A DNA stretch of 64,000 nt from Antedon mediterranea (lineage: Eukaryota > Echinodermata > Crinoidea > Comatulida > Antedonidae), in contig NC_092670.1 in NCBI RefSeq assembly GCF_964355755.1, positions 9,549,201-9,613,200 of the forward strand, given 5' to 3'. Both the position numbers and the translations under genes were made by a program. Below, piece after piece: positions 39,401 to 49,600 of the stretch (position 1 is its first letter; every line of letters starts with the position of its first letter). The notes under the pieces are model-generated. The model had not been told where the DNA came from. It made no database searches and was given only the letters and a program-made list of their open reading frames with translations.

Positions 39401-42400
39401 TCAATTAATAATAATCAATTAATAATAATCAATACCCAATTACAATAATCATCTAAGCCTTTTATTAAGTACAGTAATAGTTAAATGTTAAGCATGATAC
39501 TTTTATTTTTTGTCTCTATGGATAGTTATATAATATTCAGATATCAGTATTATTGAAACTACTCTATAAAATAAACATAAGCTATACACAACAATAAAAT
39601 ATAAATTTTCATTACAATAATGTATTATTGTATCTATACAATTTCCTTAATGTCTATAATATAAACAACTCTCCACAATACAGTATCCTATGTCTTGAAA
39701 GGACTATGGCGTTTTCAGTCTGGTTTAATTTCAATAAGTAATAACGCCATTTGTGCAAGGACGGTCTCAATCCTAATAAGACTATTTCATTGGTCAACGT
39801 AATATCCAGGGAAGTTTAATAATAACACATAGTGATATTCTTTCTACTGGTTAATCAGTAAAAGATGCTTGATTTTCAACATACAGTACAGTTATTAAAA
39901 TCTAATAACCATGGCTCAGAGATAAACTATCTCAATATTAAATCTACTTTCTATCTGTACCATCTGAAAATCCAACATTTTTAAATTTAATTAATTCTGG
40001 TTGACAAAACAGCCGACCATAACATTTTAGTTAATGTGTTTATACTGTAATACTAGCAAATTCTCTGTATTTTCTCAATAATTTTTCCAGGATCATAGGC
40101 AAACTTTGTAATATAGAGTCAGATGTGTATGTGATGCCTGTATCATATGCCATAAGCATAACAATAACATAATACAGGCAACATATGTGATCCATGTGAC
40201 ATACTGTAATAGGATTTGCCTACGATATTAGTGAGACTGGACAAATGCCATATGTGGAGATACAGTACTGAAAATCAAGTATTGTTAATTGTTGAGCCCT
40301 TAATACAGCCACCCCTTTTCCTCCTACAGTATAAAAATACAGCACAATGATGGACTCTTGCAGTAGATTACAAAGGGCATTGTACTTTACTGTATTGTTG
40401 ATGGTCAAATAATATCTATTATGGTCAAACCCAAAACTACCATATTATTACAATGGACTTCTTAGTAATGAATTTTGTGAGGTATTACAGTAAGGCTAAA
40501 AGAAGTTTATGTTGCTGTAAAGCCTAACTGACCCATGAAAAAAAATTAGGATCAGCTAGCTTTTTTCACATAGTATAAAATAATGCACAGCGTGTGATAG
40601 GAAATCAAATGACAAAGATACACATACAGTATGTGTGATATAATACTTATACTATTGACTGATAAAAATATAAATTCTACTAGTATATCTACTAGATTGA
40701 ACACAAAATGGAGGAATTAACATAATCAATGTTTACAATATTCCATGCAAAAATGTTAGCATCATCACAACATCGATCATGCAACGACGCAATCATTCAA
40801 ATTCATTCCAATAGTTTTCAAAGTGTTAAAAAAAACACACGAGTAAACTAAATAATTTATGCAATAGTAGAAGTTGCATAAATACTGAAATCAAACACTG
40901 GCAAAGATGTTAGTAAACAATGTTACAGTATTGATTCATTTGCATAATTTATTCAAACTGTCAGAGACCACATGCGTATTGATCTTTCTACCTCTAAATA
41001 TCTTTGCCTGAAGCTGTATGCTCGTCTACCATTGCCGTAGTACTCGCGACCTCGCTGAGGTCGTCGTGATGCAGCATGTCGATTGATTCTAGCCTGAAGA
41101 TTAAATGATAGCATTCTACGTAATCAATTACCATGCGAAAATATGCCAGCTCACCTGTATCAGTATGTAAAAATGATGTGAATATGCAAATTAATGATAA
41201 ATTATGCAAGTAGAATATACAGTATTAATAATAAAAAAAACCTGAATTAAATTATGAATGAATGATTGATACTATGAAGCGAAAGTGATAGAAATAATGT
41301 TATTATAACAATTTATATGAAATAAATAAGGAAGGAAATGTTTAATAATCCAAAAATTATTACCATTGTATTCATAATTAATGTATTCATTGCACTTTCA
41401 TGTTCTGGGTTAACTTAAAAACTTCAAATAATTATTTGGCAATTGGAAATCATAATAAAACAATAAATTAAAATACTTCCCAAAAATCATACTTCAAATT
41501 AATAACCTATTTACATAAAATTGATAGCTTTAGTAATAAAATATCACCAAAACTGATTAAGTGGATGTCACAGTAACTCTATTAATTTGATTGAAGGATT
41601 ATTTAATTAAAATGTACACAGGAAAATTTAAATATTGCCTTGATTGACTAAATTGTATTGTGTGAATTGTATGTGAAGTGTTGCACTAAAATGTACGCGA
41701 GGCGGGGTCCATTGTAGCCCAAGAGGGAATTGGGATCACTTTAGTTAAAATTAAAATAAAACAGTATTTCATGGTATAAACTTGGATATTGAGTCAACAA
41801 ATGTGATTCGTCAATGATGGTCATGTGACTTAATGTGATGGCTACAAGAACAGAAAGAGTAGTAGTGGATCTGTGCTTTAAGGCAAAAGTAGAATAAAAA
41901 TAGATTTTTTTGCAAGTATTCTCAGCGTAATTTAGTATAAAGTACAATTTACGTCAGAGTAGCGCAAACATCTGACTAAAAATAGATATTAAAACAACAT
42001 AGATGAGCAATATGATGGATGACAAACCAACAATGGAACCAACAACACAAACTCAACATGTTACATTTTGAAATTAATGTATTTGGTAACTACTACAAAT
42101 ATTGCCTTTTCCATATTCCAACAATTATACGTTCAAGTTACATAATAAAAAAATTGTAGATCTAAACAAAAATTGAATCAGAAACCAGTACATTTTGAAG
42201 AAGAATTTAACCAGTGTTCACATAAACAGCTATTAACCAGTATTCACATAAACAGGTTACTTAAACTAGTATTAACATAAACAGGTTATTTAAACTGGTA
42301 TTCATGTGACATAAACAGGTTATGTAAACCAGAGGTATTAAATCTGTATGTCTGAACCAGTATTCACATAAACAGGTTTATTTAAACTAGCACATTCTGA

Positions 42401-45400
42401 TAAGCAGGTTATTTAAAACAGTATTAACATAAACAGGTTATTTAAACCAGGTATTCATATCAACAGGTTATAAACCAATATATACTATAGATAAACAGGT
42501 TATGTAGTTCCTCTTGTATGATCTCACCAGTTTTCTATATAAACTAAAACGCTGAAAAGAATTAGAATTTTAGTGAAGGCAGACAAAATGAAAAATAAAT
42601 ACTACAGTATTTTGGAAAACACATACCACTGGCGGAACTGAGTGTTCATCAGGTGATCTGGCCGGACCCGGATGAAAGGTTGACAGCGAGTTTGTGTTTA
42701 AAGAGTCAGCTGGAAACTTTGGAGCAAAGCGCTAAAAAAAAGAAAAAAAAAACCAATGTATTTTATTTTAGCATTTACTGTACAGCATTTTCTCCATTTG
42801 TGTTTTCTTTAAGAACTTTATGGACTACTGTAAGACCACATATTTTATAATAAGTTTAATCAAATAATACATCCATATTTTACTTCGAAAAAAATAACCG
42901 TTATTTTGCATTTTAGCACAACCAGATAAATAAAATCAATCAAGAAATTGTGTTTGGTTTACTGTAATATGGAGCGAGTGTAGAATATTTTTGAGCTTTA
43001 TTTTTTTTAACACCATTTATAATCTCAGTAATTTGAAATGTGTCCCATTTCTGGAGACAAGCAAATAGATGTAACTTAAAATTTAAATATTAAATCAAAT
43101 ATTTCCTTGTAACAGTCTGTAGCAACAATAACAATGTATACAAGGTCTGCTAAACTATCTCAATTGCATATTAATTTGAGTATCTCTAGTTAAATTAGAA
43201 AGCAGTTGGTGATTTAATCAGAATTAATTGATCGACTTATTAATCACTCCATCCCAACATATGTCACCAATCAATGAGTATGACAACAGTGAGATCAGTG
43301 GTGAAGAAATCCTATTGGAAGTATCAAAATCAATATTTATCTGAATATGACTTTAATTTAGCGATTTGGTTGGTGCTTAAATGCTTTCCTAGCTATGTAG
43401 GCTTGCTATCAACATGAAAAGAAAGTATTAACAATACTTTTGGAAATTTAAAAAAATCAATATTTAGTTGAATATGACTTTAATTTGATAGAGCTTTTGC
43501 TTGGATGGTGTTTAAATGCATTGTCAAAGCCGGCAGCCAGGATTTTTACAGCGGTTCGTTTTCTACAAAAGATGGACTACTGTACGCTAGGCCTATTTAT
43601 CATAATTGATACTGATCTCAACACTTCAAATAAAAGAGGAGTTTAATCAAACCCTTGAATCTCTCTTAGTTATGTAGGCTTGGTATCAACATGTATAAAT
43701 TGATGTACCATGTCTGGAGAAGGAGCGTGGATGTTAATAAGTTTAAAGGATGGATAGAAAAAAAAGGACTTTTAGGCAACATTTTCTTACGAGCTTAAGT
43801 CTCTGTCTATATCAGCGTTCTGAAAACTTTTTATTCCGTGTCCCAAAGTCTGGTTCACAGGCCCAACTGCACCAATGTAATAAAACAGTCTTCTAACTCA
43901 GCCCCACCATGGTTGCGGCTGAGGTAAGAAAATATTTAAGAATATGGACCTGTAGGTCATCGAAATTTACATTGTAATTGATTTGGTTTGGAAAGTAAAC
44001 TTGTTCTACAGTAATGATCCATAAATTCAGGGCAGTTCGTGTTTCCCATTTGTAACGCACACTAGCCTGTTACTAAAAAGTTTAAGCCTGACAAAGGTGT
44101 TTATACTGTAGTCTACAAATATATTCACCTTATTCTAATAATAAATTACAAACTTACATCCAACTCCTCCTGTATCTTACTAAAACTGCTGCTAAATGGC
44201 ATATTAAACAGTACAGTATAGTGTTCCTACTGTATGTTTGAGCAAACAAGTGTACCACTACCAATGCTCTCTGTAGCACTGTCTCTCCATCACTTTAGTA
44301 ATAGCTTTATATTATATAGATGACAATATAACAACCATTGTAACATTATTTAAAAGGTTTTATTACTGTATTGTCACTAGTCTAAAAATGAGTTATACAG
44401 TACAGGCACTAAAAAAGGGACACCACCATACTGTAAAGCGTTCCAAATAAGGAAATTACACAATAGAAAAGATTACAAAGGTACTGATAACTGTATTTCT
44501 AAAAAATGCAAAGTCTATATAGGGAAGAATCGGTCAAATAAATCTTATTGTTTAGCATAAAAATGTTCAAAAAGTTAGTAATCAGCAGATTTCCAAAAAT
44601 GCCAGTTTATTTCACTGACATAATCAAAATATATACTATATAAAATATTCAAAAAGATAGTACTTAACAATAGATAAAGAAAACCGGCATGTTTCATTGA
44701 CTGTATGAATTAAAAATGCAATGAAAAATATCCCCATTGAATCTATGTCGTGATAATTCAGGGTTCTCAAGTACTGTACATAATACAGAACGTCAGTAAT
44801 TACTATATTTCATAGATTGAATCTGTACACTAATCTTTACAAACATAAAGTTCAACAAACAGGATGTTGTCATAGTGAATTCTGGGAAAGGGCATTCAAC
44901 ATGTGGTTTTGTCTTGACTCTTTCTGACCTGTCTGAACTAAGGTGAGGTCTCATCATCGTTATGATATAATGGATGTCCGTAGCAATATTCAATATTGAA
45001 CAACCCATAATACATTAAATAATCACTGTATGTCGTTCAATTTGATTAAGCTTCTGATCGGCCTAGTTGCACTTGGGCATGCCCAGGGGCTGATCAGCCA
45101 TTCTACAGTACATGCCTAAAGAACGGACAAATCCTCTATGTACAGAAACCTGTACATTATTCTTTTACCAACAGTCTCCATTTAAAGTAGACTACCATGA
45201 AGGTGACCCTTGACCTAATGCAAAGCAATGGATTTCAATTAATTGTATGGTACATAGATTCACAGAGAAATTCTCCATGGTAAAATACAGGAAGTTCATT
45301 AAAGACCACAATTTCAATGTTCAACAAACTGATACAGTTTTAGATAACAGTGCACAAATGAGGTGTATCTCTAAAGGGCTAGGCTGTTTATGGAAATGGG

Positions 45401-48400
45401 AACATAACAAATTTAATTTAAATACACAGACCGCTTTTCTGATAAATTGGTGCTGCTAAAAACCATTTACATAAATATTGTTGGTGATTGAAAACATCAT
45501 TATTTTCCAATATATGCACTCAGATATCAACAGGTCAAGACAAGGTCAATGGCAGCCATTAAGTAATAAGCATCATTTTGTGTTATAGCTAAACGTTGCA
45601 CAGTGATAATTATTGTATCAGTCATTCAACATTTGTAACAGATTAAGCGTTTTAAGATTTCCATATTATTTATTCGCTCCATATTTAAAGATAAACACTA
45701 ACAAAAAATTACAGTAGGCCTTCTCCTATTTTCAATTATGCTCCTTTGCTTACAGTATATTTACTTGTCTTTTGGCAGGATACTGTACATAAATATTACA
45801 ATTAAAAAATCATAATACAGTAGTATTAAACAGTATACTCTAGAATTCCATTTTTTTATTTGGTTTTTATTTGCTGATTCTGCATTCACAACACAATATT
45901 CTAATCTATTGTGTTACTGTATAATATTAGCATACAAAACAATGTACAAATCATGTGAAGGTTACAAGTACTTTCCTTTTGAATTTATTTAAAAATATCA
46001 TTATAAAAAGATCTTGATTCTAAATGCACCAAATTTACCTTTTTTTAAAACTTTTTGAAATATTTATGACCACAGACCAAAACTCTCTTACCTAATAAAA
46101 TTGGTCAATTTGATGTACTGTAAAACTACATAATCTTCCCAGTATCATAGGCAAATTCTGTACAATGTCACATAAGTATCACATGTTATAGTGTTATCAC
46201 CTAACCTAACACTACCTAACATTACATTATGATTAGCATTATGTAGTCGTCAAAGGTGATACAGTATATTGTGACACTGCAGAATTTTCCGAACACTGCT
46301 GATAATGCATGCAATCGAGAATAGCATGATGTTTACTCATGACTCAGAATTTAACTATTGCGTACCAACGAGCAACGTCACAAAAATCCTAAGAACCAAG
46401 ATCATGAACAATTTCTCCTATTCACAGGTTTGGTGTTTCCACTTCCTTATTTAAACTATTAATGAATAATAATACAAGAGGCACAAATTTCGGGGGCTTT
46501 TTTGGCTCACAAAGAGAAAAAAATTATAATGCAACGCATGTAACTTTTACTTTGTAAAAATATAAGGGCCTGAGGCCTATACATTTTAAAATAAAATCCC
46601 TGAATAGGAAATTTAATTTGGGTCCCAAAAGTGGCTGCTACAGTTAATACTGTGCTACAGTTAATACTGTATAGTATTATAAAATACAATATTTAACAAT
46701 TTAAAAGTTTAATTTACAAAAAAAATCTATTTCTAAATTGAATTTAGTCATTTAATAATGGTATATACTTTAACAATAGTCTGTTCAATTAACACCATTT
46801 TTGCTATCTATCCAAAAATATAATTTTTAAATGTTATAACAGATGGAAAACAAGTAAAATCGGAAGCAGATTTTAGGTGATGACGTACTATCTAGAATCT
46901 TAAACCACAACAGCTGATCATTAATGAAAGATGAAGACCTACTGTACATCATAAATTTATTTTCCAGAAAGGTTTCAAGCTACTACAATGTATACAGTAT
47001 TCATTCAATTTTTAAAAACTGTACTTTCAGTACAGCTCAGAGTTTACAACAAAACATTGACTTAGACTAGATAATAGTTTATATGCTGATTGAAATAATA
47101 ACTTTCATTTTGTATTCAATAACAGTACAGAAATAGCTTAGAAAAATATTAAACATCTACAACTTAGGTGAATTTACAGTACTGATAGAAACAGGGCTCG
47201 AAATTCACACTTAGCAAAGTAGAAATTACTTTATGCTACTAGACAATTGTTGTCAACTACAGTACTTTAAATTTTGGGACAAAACATCATTTTTGGAGGT
47301 TTGCAGGGTTTAGCAATACCCTAATAATATACTTGCTAGTAGATTTTATACAAAGGTTTTCCAGTCACAGATATTAAATTTATAGGCCTGATAAAGGTAC
47401 AATACTGTAGTTTAATGTTTGAAGTGCTGTAATAAGTATATTTGTAATCAAGATAAGGGTATATTAAGGTATCCACTATGTTAGATTTGTAACTGAGACC
47501 ATCTACAAAACTTTATATGTTATTCATACTGTATTTAAAAAAACATGTTTCTTTGTAAATAGTTAGGTTTTATTTGAGATACAGTAGTTCCTGCAGGTAT
47601 AATCTACTAAATGCAGTTTTCGTTTAAAATAAAAAATACTATACTGTATATAGGTCTTTCAATATAATATAATTATTAAAAATAAATTTCTGTACCATAA
47701 GTTCAAATGTTCATAATGTTATAAGTTATTATGTATAATAATAATTTCAATTGAATAACACTAGATATTCCTATTAAAGCTTGTTTGTGGTTACTTCCGG
47801 TCTAATAAATAGAAAAAACACTTCCTGAAACTATTTGTACTAGACTGGCCAATGATCATAACATGTTTTTGCATTGGACAGGGCTTGAAATTGAGGGAAT
47901 ACTGTATATTCTGTGTAAACGTTAATTATTAATCTGTAAATATTAATTAAATATTTTACAGTAAGAGACCAGTTCTTTAGACACGTTATAAATTATGTTT
48001 AAAATTGTTTAATTTAATTGAAAAGAGCACTTTAGGTAAAAGAAAGGTTCATTTGAACCTACCAAGGCAACAAACCACAAACAATGTTTCTCAATATAAT
48101 GCAGATAAATATTCATAGACACATAATTTACTGTTCATAAATTACCAATGCTATCAGCAAGGAAGTCTACTGTACTCTTCCTTTAAGGTAAAGTACTGCA
48201 CAAAAGCTAAACTTACCTTTCTTTTCAGCCAAAATAGTTGTTTCTTCACCAAAAAATTTTGCAGTATGATTATGGAAGATTTTCCACGATCATTTGCTTT
48301 TCATGGCGTACAATTTAGGGTATATTTCGTTACCAAGTGGAAGAAACTTGGCAACAATTATTTGGGCTCTCTATTCTGTAATGGACACAAATTATGCACT

Positions 48401-49082
48401 CTTTCCCTACTGTCGGAACCTGTCACACAGGTAATTATAAAATGATGCCAATTGTCTTCTGGGTGAATGCTATGTATGTGTAGTATGGATAGACAGGTTC
48501 CAGACCTGAGACTGAGTTATCATATTGTATAAGCTCCACTAATTGGTTTGTTGACTTTGGATAAACATAAAAACGATTGCTTACCGTTTTATTCCCGTTA
48601 ACAGGTGAATGAGGTGAGTGCGGTGAACGATCAGTATGCGATGATTCATCCCCTACTGAAGTGCTTCGTTTAAAGTTCATGTACTGAGGTTCGTTCTCCA
48701 CTTTTAAATTGTCAAATACAGGAATTACGTTATCATCATGATCATAGTTATTTCCCTGATTATAGTTACTTCTGTGATTAAAACTCCCTTGATTAAAACG
48801 TGTGTGATTCAAGCTATTTCCATGATTACGCGCATGCATGGGCACTTGATTCCCGAATGATGAAATTCGCTTTGCAATCTTGTCGCCATTACTGTTCGCC
48901 ACTTCCTCCAAGTACGTTGCGGGAAGGTAGACTCCGGATGTGTCGCCCTTTTGTTGTACAAACCACCAATCATCATTGGACTTCTTTATCAGAACAAATT
49001 GATCACCAGGTTGCATTTTCCTGGGTTCTCCATCGCTGGACTTGTATTCATACTCGTATTTGGCCTTCACGTAGTCCACCAT
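21304..49082 (-). CDS. ARHGAP12/27-like: Rho GTPase-activating protein, ARHGAP9/12/15/27 family (SH3-WW-WW-PH-RhoGAP)
   Basis: Predicted to stimulate GTP hydrolysis by Rac/Rho-family GTPases at membranes. Sixteen exons joined in phase give about 830 residues, close to vertebrate ARHGAP12. Domains: SH3 (about 4-62; KYEYEY, DDWW, YLPATYLEEV), a disordered Asn/His/Ser-rich linker, WW1 (245-269) and WW2 (270-295), a basic Ser/Arg-rich segment, an acidic segment, PH (about 462-575, split over three exons, ending with Trp in GWHETIKRK), then RhoGAP (about 635-830) with the arginine-finger motif GIYRLSAN (Arg676) and the conserved segments GALKLFFRELPDPLIP and NLATVLGPTLMWP. The N-terminal exons join in phase 0 and the GAP exons mainly in phase 1. 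Start ATG at 49082 is the first codon of the SH3 exon. One short exon between the WW exons may be missing from this model. Introns hold a SINE, MITEs and minisatellites listed separately. Confidence 0.92.
22060..22165 (-). CDS. ARHGAP12/27-like: RhoGAP exon 15
   Basis: 106 nt, phase 1 in, phase 2 out. KAPDRKSRIRNIRELVRRL, PPCNYATMKLFFEHLVR. Located by phase and family pattern; the frame shows the LP..N...L..L..HL pattern. Confidence 0.9.
22670..22804 (-). CDS. ARHGAP12/27-like: RhoGAP exon 14
   Basis: 135 nt, phase 1. DDIHVISGALKLFFREL, PDPLIPCQMYNSFITAL, the GAP core. Confidence 0.92.
23060..23150. repeat. Dispersed repeat, copy 1
   Basis: AGCCATCAGTAC, GTTGGTAAGG and CAACCTGACCACTTTTTCAC recur in the same order at 49517-49600. 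Both are near RhoGAP gene sequence; family unknown. Confidence 0.6.
23264..23443 (-). CDS. ARHGAP12/27-like: RhoGAP exon 13 (arginine finger)
   Basis: 180 nt, phase 1. ENVFGKRLDKLCEKEG, IPKFVEACI, GLNVVGIYRLSANLSLVQKL. The catalytic arginine finger sits in GIYRLS; the usual Gly after Ser is Ala here. Confidence 0.92.
24037..24129 (-). CDS. ARHGAP12/27-like: RhoGAP exon 12 (pre-GAP segment)
   Basis: 93 nt, phase 1 in and out. LRRPTKTELEKKGILK matches the RRPT...KG(Y/I)(I/L)K segment just before the GAP domain in this family. Confidence 0.87.
24538..24619 (-). CDS. ARHGAP12/27-like: RhoGAP exon 11 (PH-GAP linker)
   Basis: 82 nt, phase 0 in and phase 1 out. SPPGHTIFDEEPSEDQPH, RRESRK. Donor GTAAGT. 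Confidence 0.82.
25160..25220. repeat. 16-bp tandem repeat in RhoGAP intron
   Basis: Four copies of GTATCTAGGTCAGG with short variants. Confidence 0.8.
25294..25392 (-). CDS. ARHGAP12/27-like: RhoGAP exon 10 (PH domain, C-terminal helix)
   Basis: 33 codons, phase 0. EVILYSEKSQETDGWHETIK includes the conserved PH-helix Trp. Donor GTGAGT. Confidence 0.88.
25868..25975 (-). CDS. ARHGAP12/27-like: RhoGAP exon 9 (PH domain, middle)
   Basis: 36 codons, phase 0, TTTTTTACAG acceptor and GTAAGT donor. GRPESSIALVEATLKPVD, KGKNAFY. Confidence 0.88.
26126..26490 (+). mobile_element. tRNA-derived SINE (Leu/Ser-type head)
   Basis: Head: A box TGGCCGAGCGGTTAAGG and B box GGGTTCGAGGC, with outer GAGTGAGTC/GACTCGCTC pairing in 8 of 9 positions, as in a class II tRNA. 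Body: GGATAAGGACTATAAACC, TTTTAAAGAACCCAG and AAAAGAGTAGGGGG, of the kind seen in the core of echinoderm and other invertebrate SINEs. Tail: A/T-rich AAATAAATAAATAA. Inserted in the RhoGAP intron between exons 9 and 8, opposite to the gene. Confidence 0.75.
26903..27103 (-). CDS. ARHGAP12/27-like: RhoGAP exon 8 (PH domain, first part)
   Basis: 67 codons, phase 0. VEKSGYMFCLRMKD, KVSKVYVVLTHSSIVIYKD: the first strands of a PH domain. Confidence 0.88.
29139..29372 (-). CDS. ARHGAP12/27-like: RhoGAP exon 7 (acidic linker)
   Basis: 78 codons in phase 0 from an ATTCAG acceptor to a GTATGT donor. Encodes an acidic run (KLEEDDEEDEEDDFSEQEEF) and SIGETIDDLL. The first 14 residues look unlike the rest, and an in-frame ATG (MEMNGARDDS) follows, so the 5' edge is the least certain of this gene and might be an alternative first exon. 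Confidence 0.65.
30498..30597. mobile_element. Pogo-like MITE remnant
   Basis: TA followed by CAGTAGAACCGTC and internal GACACATTGTTATTAGG. The right end is decayed. Confidence 0.5.
30870..31008. mobile_element. Palindromic MITE, family B, copy 1
   Basis: CTAGTGCCATAGAAAATTCTG at the left faces CAGACTTTTCCAGTGATACTAG at the right, with GTAATAC/GTATTAC continuing the inverted repeat. Related copies at 40088-40233 and 46139-46303. Confidence 0.6.
31303..31488 (-). CDS. ARHGAP12/27-like: RhoGAP exon 6 (basic Ser/Arg-rich linker)
   Basis: 62 codons in phase 0, acceptor TTTTTCAAG, donor GTAAGA. LSENLDDFGQRRSRKRSER, SRRSRTLPSG and PYAVK. Likely disordered; RSRTLPSG resembles a phosphorylation-type basic motif. 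Confidence 0.8.
31555..31679. mobile_element. Pogo-like MITE copy, 125 bp
   Basis: TA-CATTAGAATCCTCCTTTGGG at the left, TTAATTGAAATTCTACTG-TA at the right: inverted ends flanked by TA. Confidence 0.7.
31921..32859. mobile_element. Pogo-like MITE carrying a 14-bp minisatellite
   Basis: Left end TA-CAGTAGAACCTCTTATT, right end TATTAAGGGATTCTACTG-TA: inverted ends with TA target duplication, as in Tc1/mariner (pogo/Tigger) elements. The interior from about 31938 to 32763 is an array of 14-bp units. It lies in the RhoGAP intron between exons 6 and 5. Confidence 0.8.
31938..32763. repeat. 14-bp minisatellite, about 59 units, two interleaved variants
   Basis: The unit is ACCATTAAGGGTAC or ACCATTAAGGGGAC. 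The T and G variants come in runs, and rarer changes (CACAATTAA; CCATAAAG) occur as adjacent pairs, showing amplification in blocks. The 14-bp period keeps no reading frame. Confidence 0.95.
32975..33130. mobile_element. Pogo-like MITE remnant
   Basis: TA-CAGTAGAGCTCGACTTAAAG, followed by GGGGAACACC. Right end not clear. Confidence 0.45.
33545..33695. mobile_element. Family A MITE, partial copy
   Basis: Contains GCCCATATATGGACACGATG, ATGTCATATCA and TTTTGTCAAACTAGTTTGAT, then CAGGGTTTTA, as in the fuller copies at 38834, 56850 and 60768. The left terminus is missing. Confidence 0.6.
34783..35105. repeat. Degenerating 17-18-bp tandem repeat
   Basis: AGATGGGTTTCTTTTTA is repeated from 34783, drifting to AGATGGGCTTCTTTTC and AGATGTGCTTCTTTTCG by 35080. 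Open frames over it on both strands are repeat translations. Confidence 0.8.
36024..36113 (-). CDS. ARHGAP12/27-like: RhoGAP exon 5 (WW2)
   Basis: 30 codons, phase 0. Starts exactly at the first Trp: WRMSKDDTGKAYFYSEN, then TSQWELPDL. Trp-to-Trp spacing is canonical for a WW domain. Confidence 0.87.
37045..37146 (-). CDS. ARHGAP12/27-like: RhoGAP exon 4 (WW1)
   Basis: 34 codons, phase 0 at both ends. LLPLGWQKVKDD, VWYYTHENTTER: a WW domain up to the residues just before its second Trp, which is not in this exon. Confidence 0.85.
37995..38078 (-). repeat. tRNA-like element (His-GTG type), pseudogene or SINE head
   Basis: Minus strand: outer AAAGCC/GGCTTT stem, A-box-like CAGTGGTCTAAGAGTTAGG, an anticodon stem CTGC/GCAG around loop ATGTGAA, and B-box-like GTTTGAATCTC. 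The T arm is mispaired, so a functional tRNA is unlikely. Confidence 0.5.
38834..38956. mobile_element. Family A MITE (AAGCTCTGTCTACACTATC ends)
   Basis: Begins TTAAGCTCTGTCTACACTAT and ends TTGTAGACAGGGCTTTA, an inverted pair, with GGACATGATGATATCATATC inside. About 123 bp, noncoding. Confidence 0.75.
40088..40233. mobile_element. Palindromic MITE, family B, copy 2
   Basis: ATCATAGGCAAACTTTGTAAT faces ATAGGATTTGCCTACGAT as inverted ends; internal GTATCATATGCCATAAGC matches copy 1. Confidence 0.6.
40992..41093 (-). CDS. ARHGAP12/27-like: RhoGAP exon 3 (Arg-rich linker)
   Basis: ATCTTCAG acceptor, GTAGAA donor, 34 codons open in phase 0: ARINRHAASRRPQRGREYY then YGNGRRAYSFRQRYLE-like sequence. 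GC and CpG are higher than in neighbouring intron. No known domain; could be a cassette exon because its length is divisible by three. Confidence 0.55.
42203..42505. repeat. Degenerate ~33-bp tandem repeat in RhoGAP intron
   Basis: AACCAGTATTCACATAAACAG followed by GTTATTTAA recurs about eight times with substitutions and indels. It ends about 120 bp from exon 2. Confidence 0.8.
42627..42731 (-). CDS. ARHGAP12/27-like: RhoGAP exon 2 (linker)
   Basis: TTTTTTTTAG acceptor, GTATGT donor, 35 codons, phase 0. Encodes RFAPKFPADSLNT...SVPPV, a Pro/Ser-rich linker. Fits directly after exon 1. Confidence 0.7.
43330..43530. repeat. Local duplication in RhoGAP intron 1
   Basis: AAAATCAATATTTA, TGAATATGACTTTAATTT and GGTG(C/T)TTAAATGC recur about 120 bp apart; a weaker third trace starts near 43660. 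Confidence 0.5.
46139..46303. mobile_element. Palindromic MITE, family B, copy 3
   Basis: AGTATCATAGGCAAATTCTG faces GCAGAATTTTCCGAACACTG as inverted ends; GATACAGTATATTGTGACA lies near the right arm. Confidence 0.6.
46855..46990. repeat. Dispersed repeat, copy 1 (pair with 52870)
   Basis: GATGACGTACTATCTAGAAT, AACCACAACAGCTGATCATT and CCAGAAAGGTTTCAAGCTA occur here and at 52870-53010 in the same order, with near identity over about 125 bp. Confidence 0.75.
48585..49082 (-). CDS. ARHGAP12/27-like: RhoGAP exon 1 (SH3 domain)
   Basis: 166 codons, donor GTAAGC in phase 0. SH3 core: MVDYVKAKYEYEY, MQPGDQF, SNDDWWFV, YLPATYLEEV. After it comes a low-complexity Asn/His/Gly stretch and SPHSPHSP. 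Confidence 0.92.
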
Positions 49083-49516
49083 ATTTGCCCGTATTCCACT
49101 GGGTATTCTATTTATAACACTAGGAGTACGCTTTTATGTCATTATTTCACTCAAATACAAAAATCTATTTTTTAAACTATTATTCAACAACTACTGTAAC
49201 AATTGATAGCAAAATCAAACCAAAAAAGAATCAGTATTGTCCAGGGAAATCATTTTCTCAACCTGAAATGAAACAAAAGAAATCAATTTTTAAATATCAG
49301 ATTACTGTACACAAATCAACAGTGGTGTTTGTAGCCCGCAAGTGCGGCTTACCTGGTAAAACCAACAACAGCCCATGCTCTCTCATGGGAGAGCACTGTA
49401 CTGTATGATACAAAAATATAAAGTTCATTGAGCCCCCCTCTGCAACAATGGACTATTGCACCAACCACAACAAAATTACTTTTTAGGTACAGAACACACA
49501 GAAAATTAGTCAAAAA

Positions 49517-49600
49517 TAGCCATCAGTACGGTTGGTAAGGTTTCAACCTGACCACTTTTTCACATGCCTTTGACAACCCAGTGGTTTGAACAGAGAATTT
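49517..49600. repeat. Dispersed repeat, copy 2 (pair with 23060)
   Basis: AGCCATCAGTACGGTTGGTA and CAACCTGACCACTTTTTCAC match the copy at 23060 with few changes. Confidence 0.6.

Noticed and set aside
44160-44215. Exon-like segment SSSFSKIQEELD with a GTAAGT donor in RhoGAP intron 1.
   Set aside because: No acceptor gives the required phase 0; phase 0 reading meets TAG.
48951-49408. Plus-strand open frames over and beyond the SH3 exon.
   Set aside because: Partly antisense to the SH3 exon, partly AT-rich flank, with no motif.
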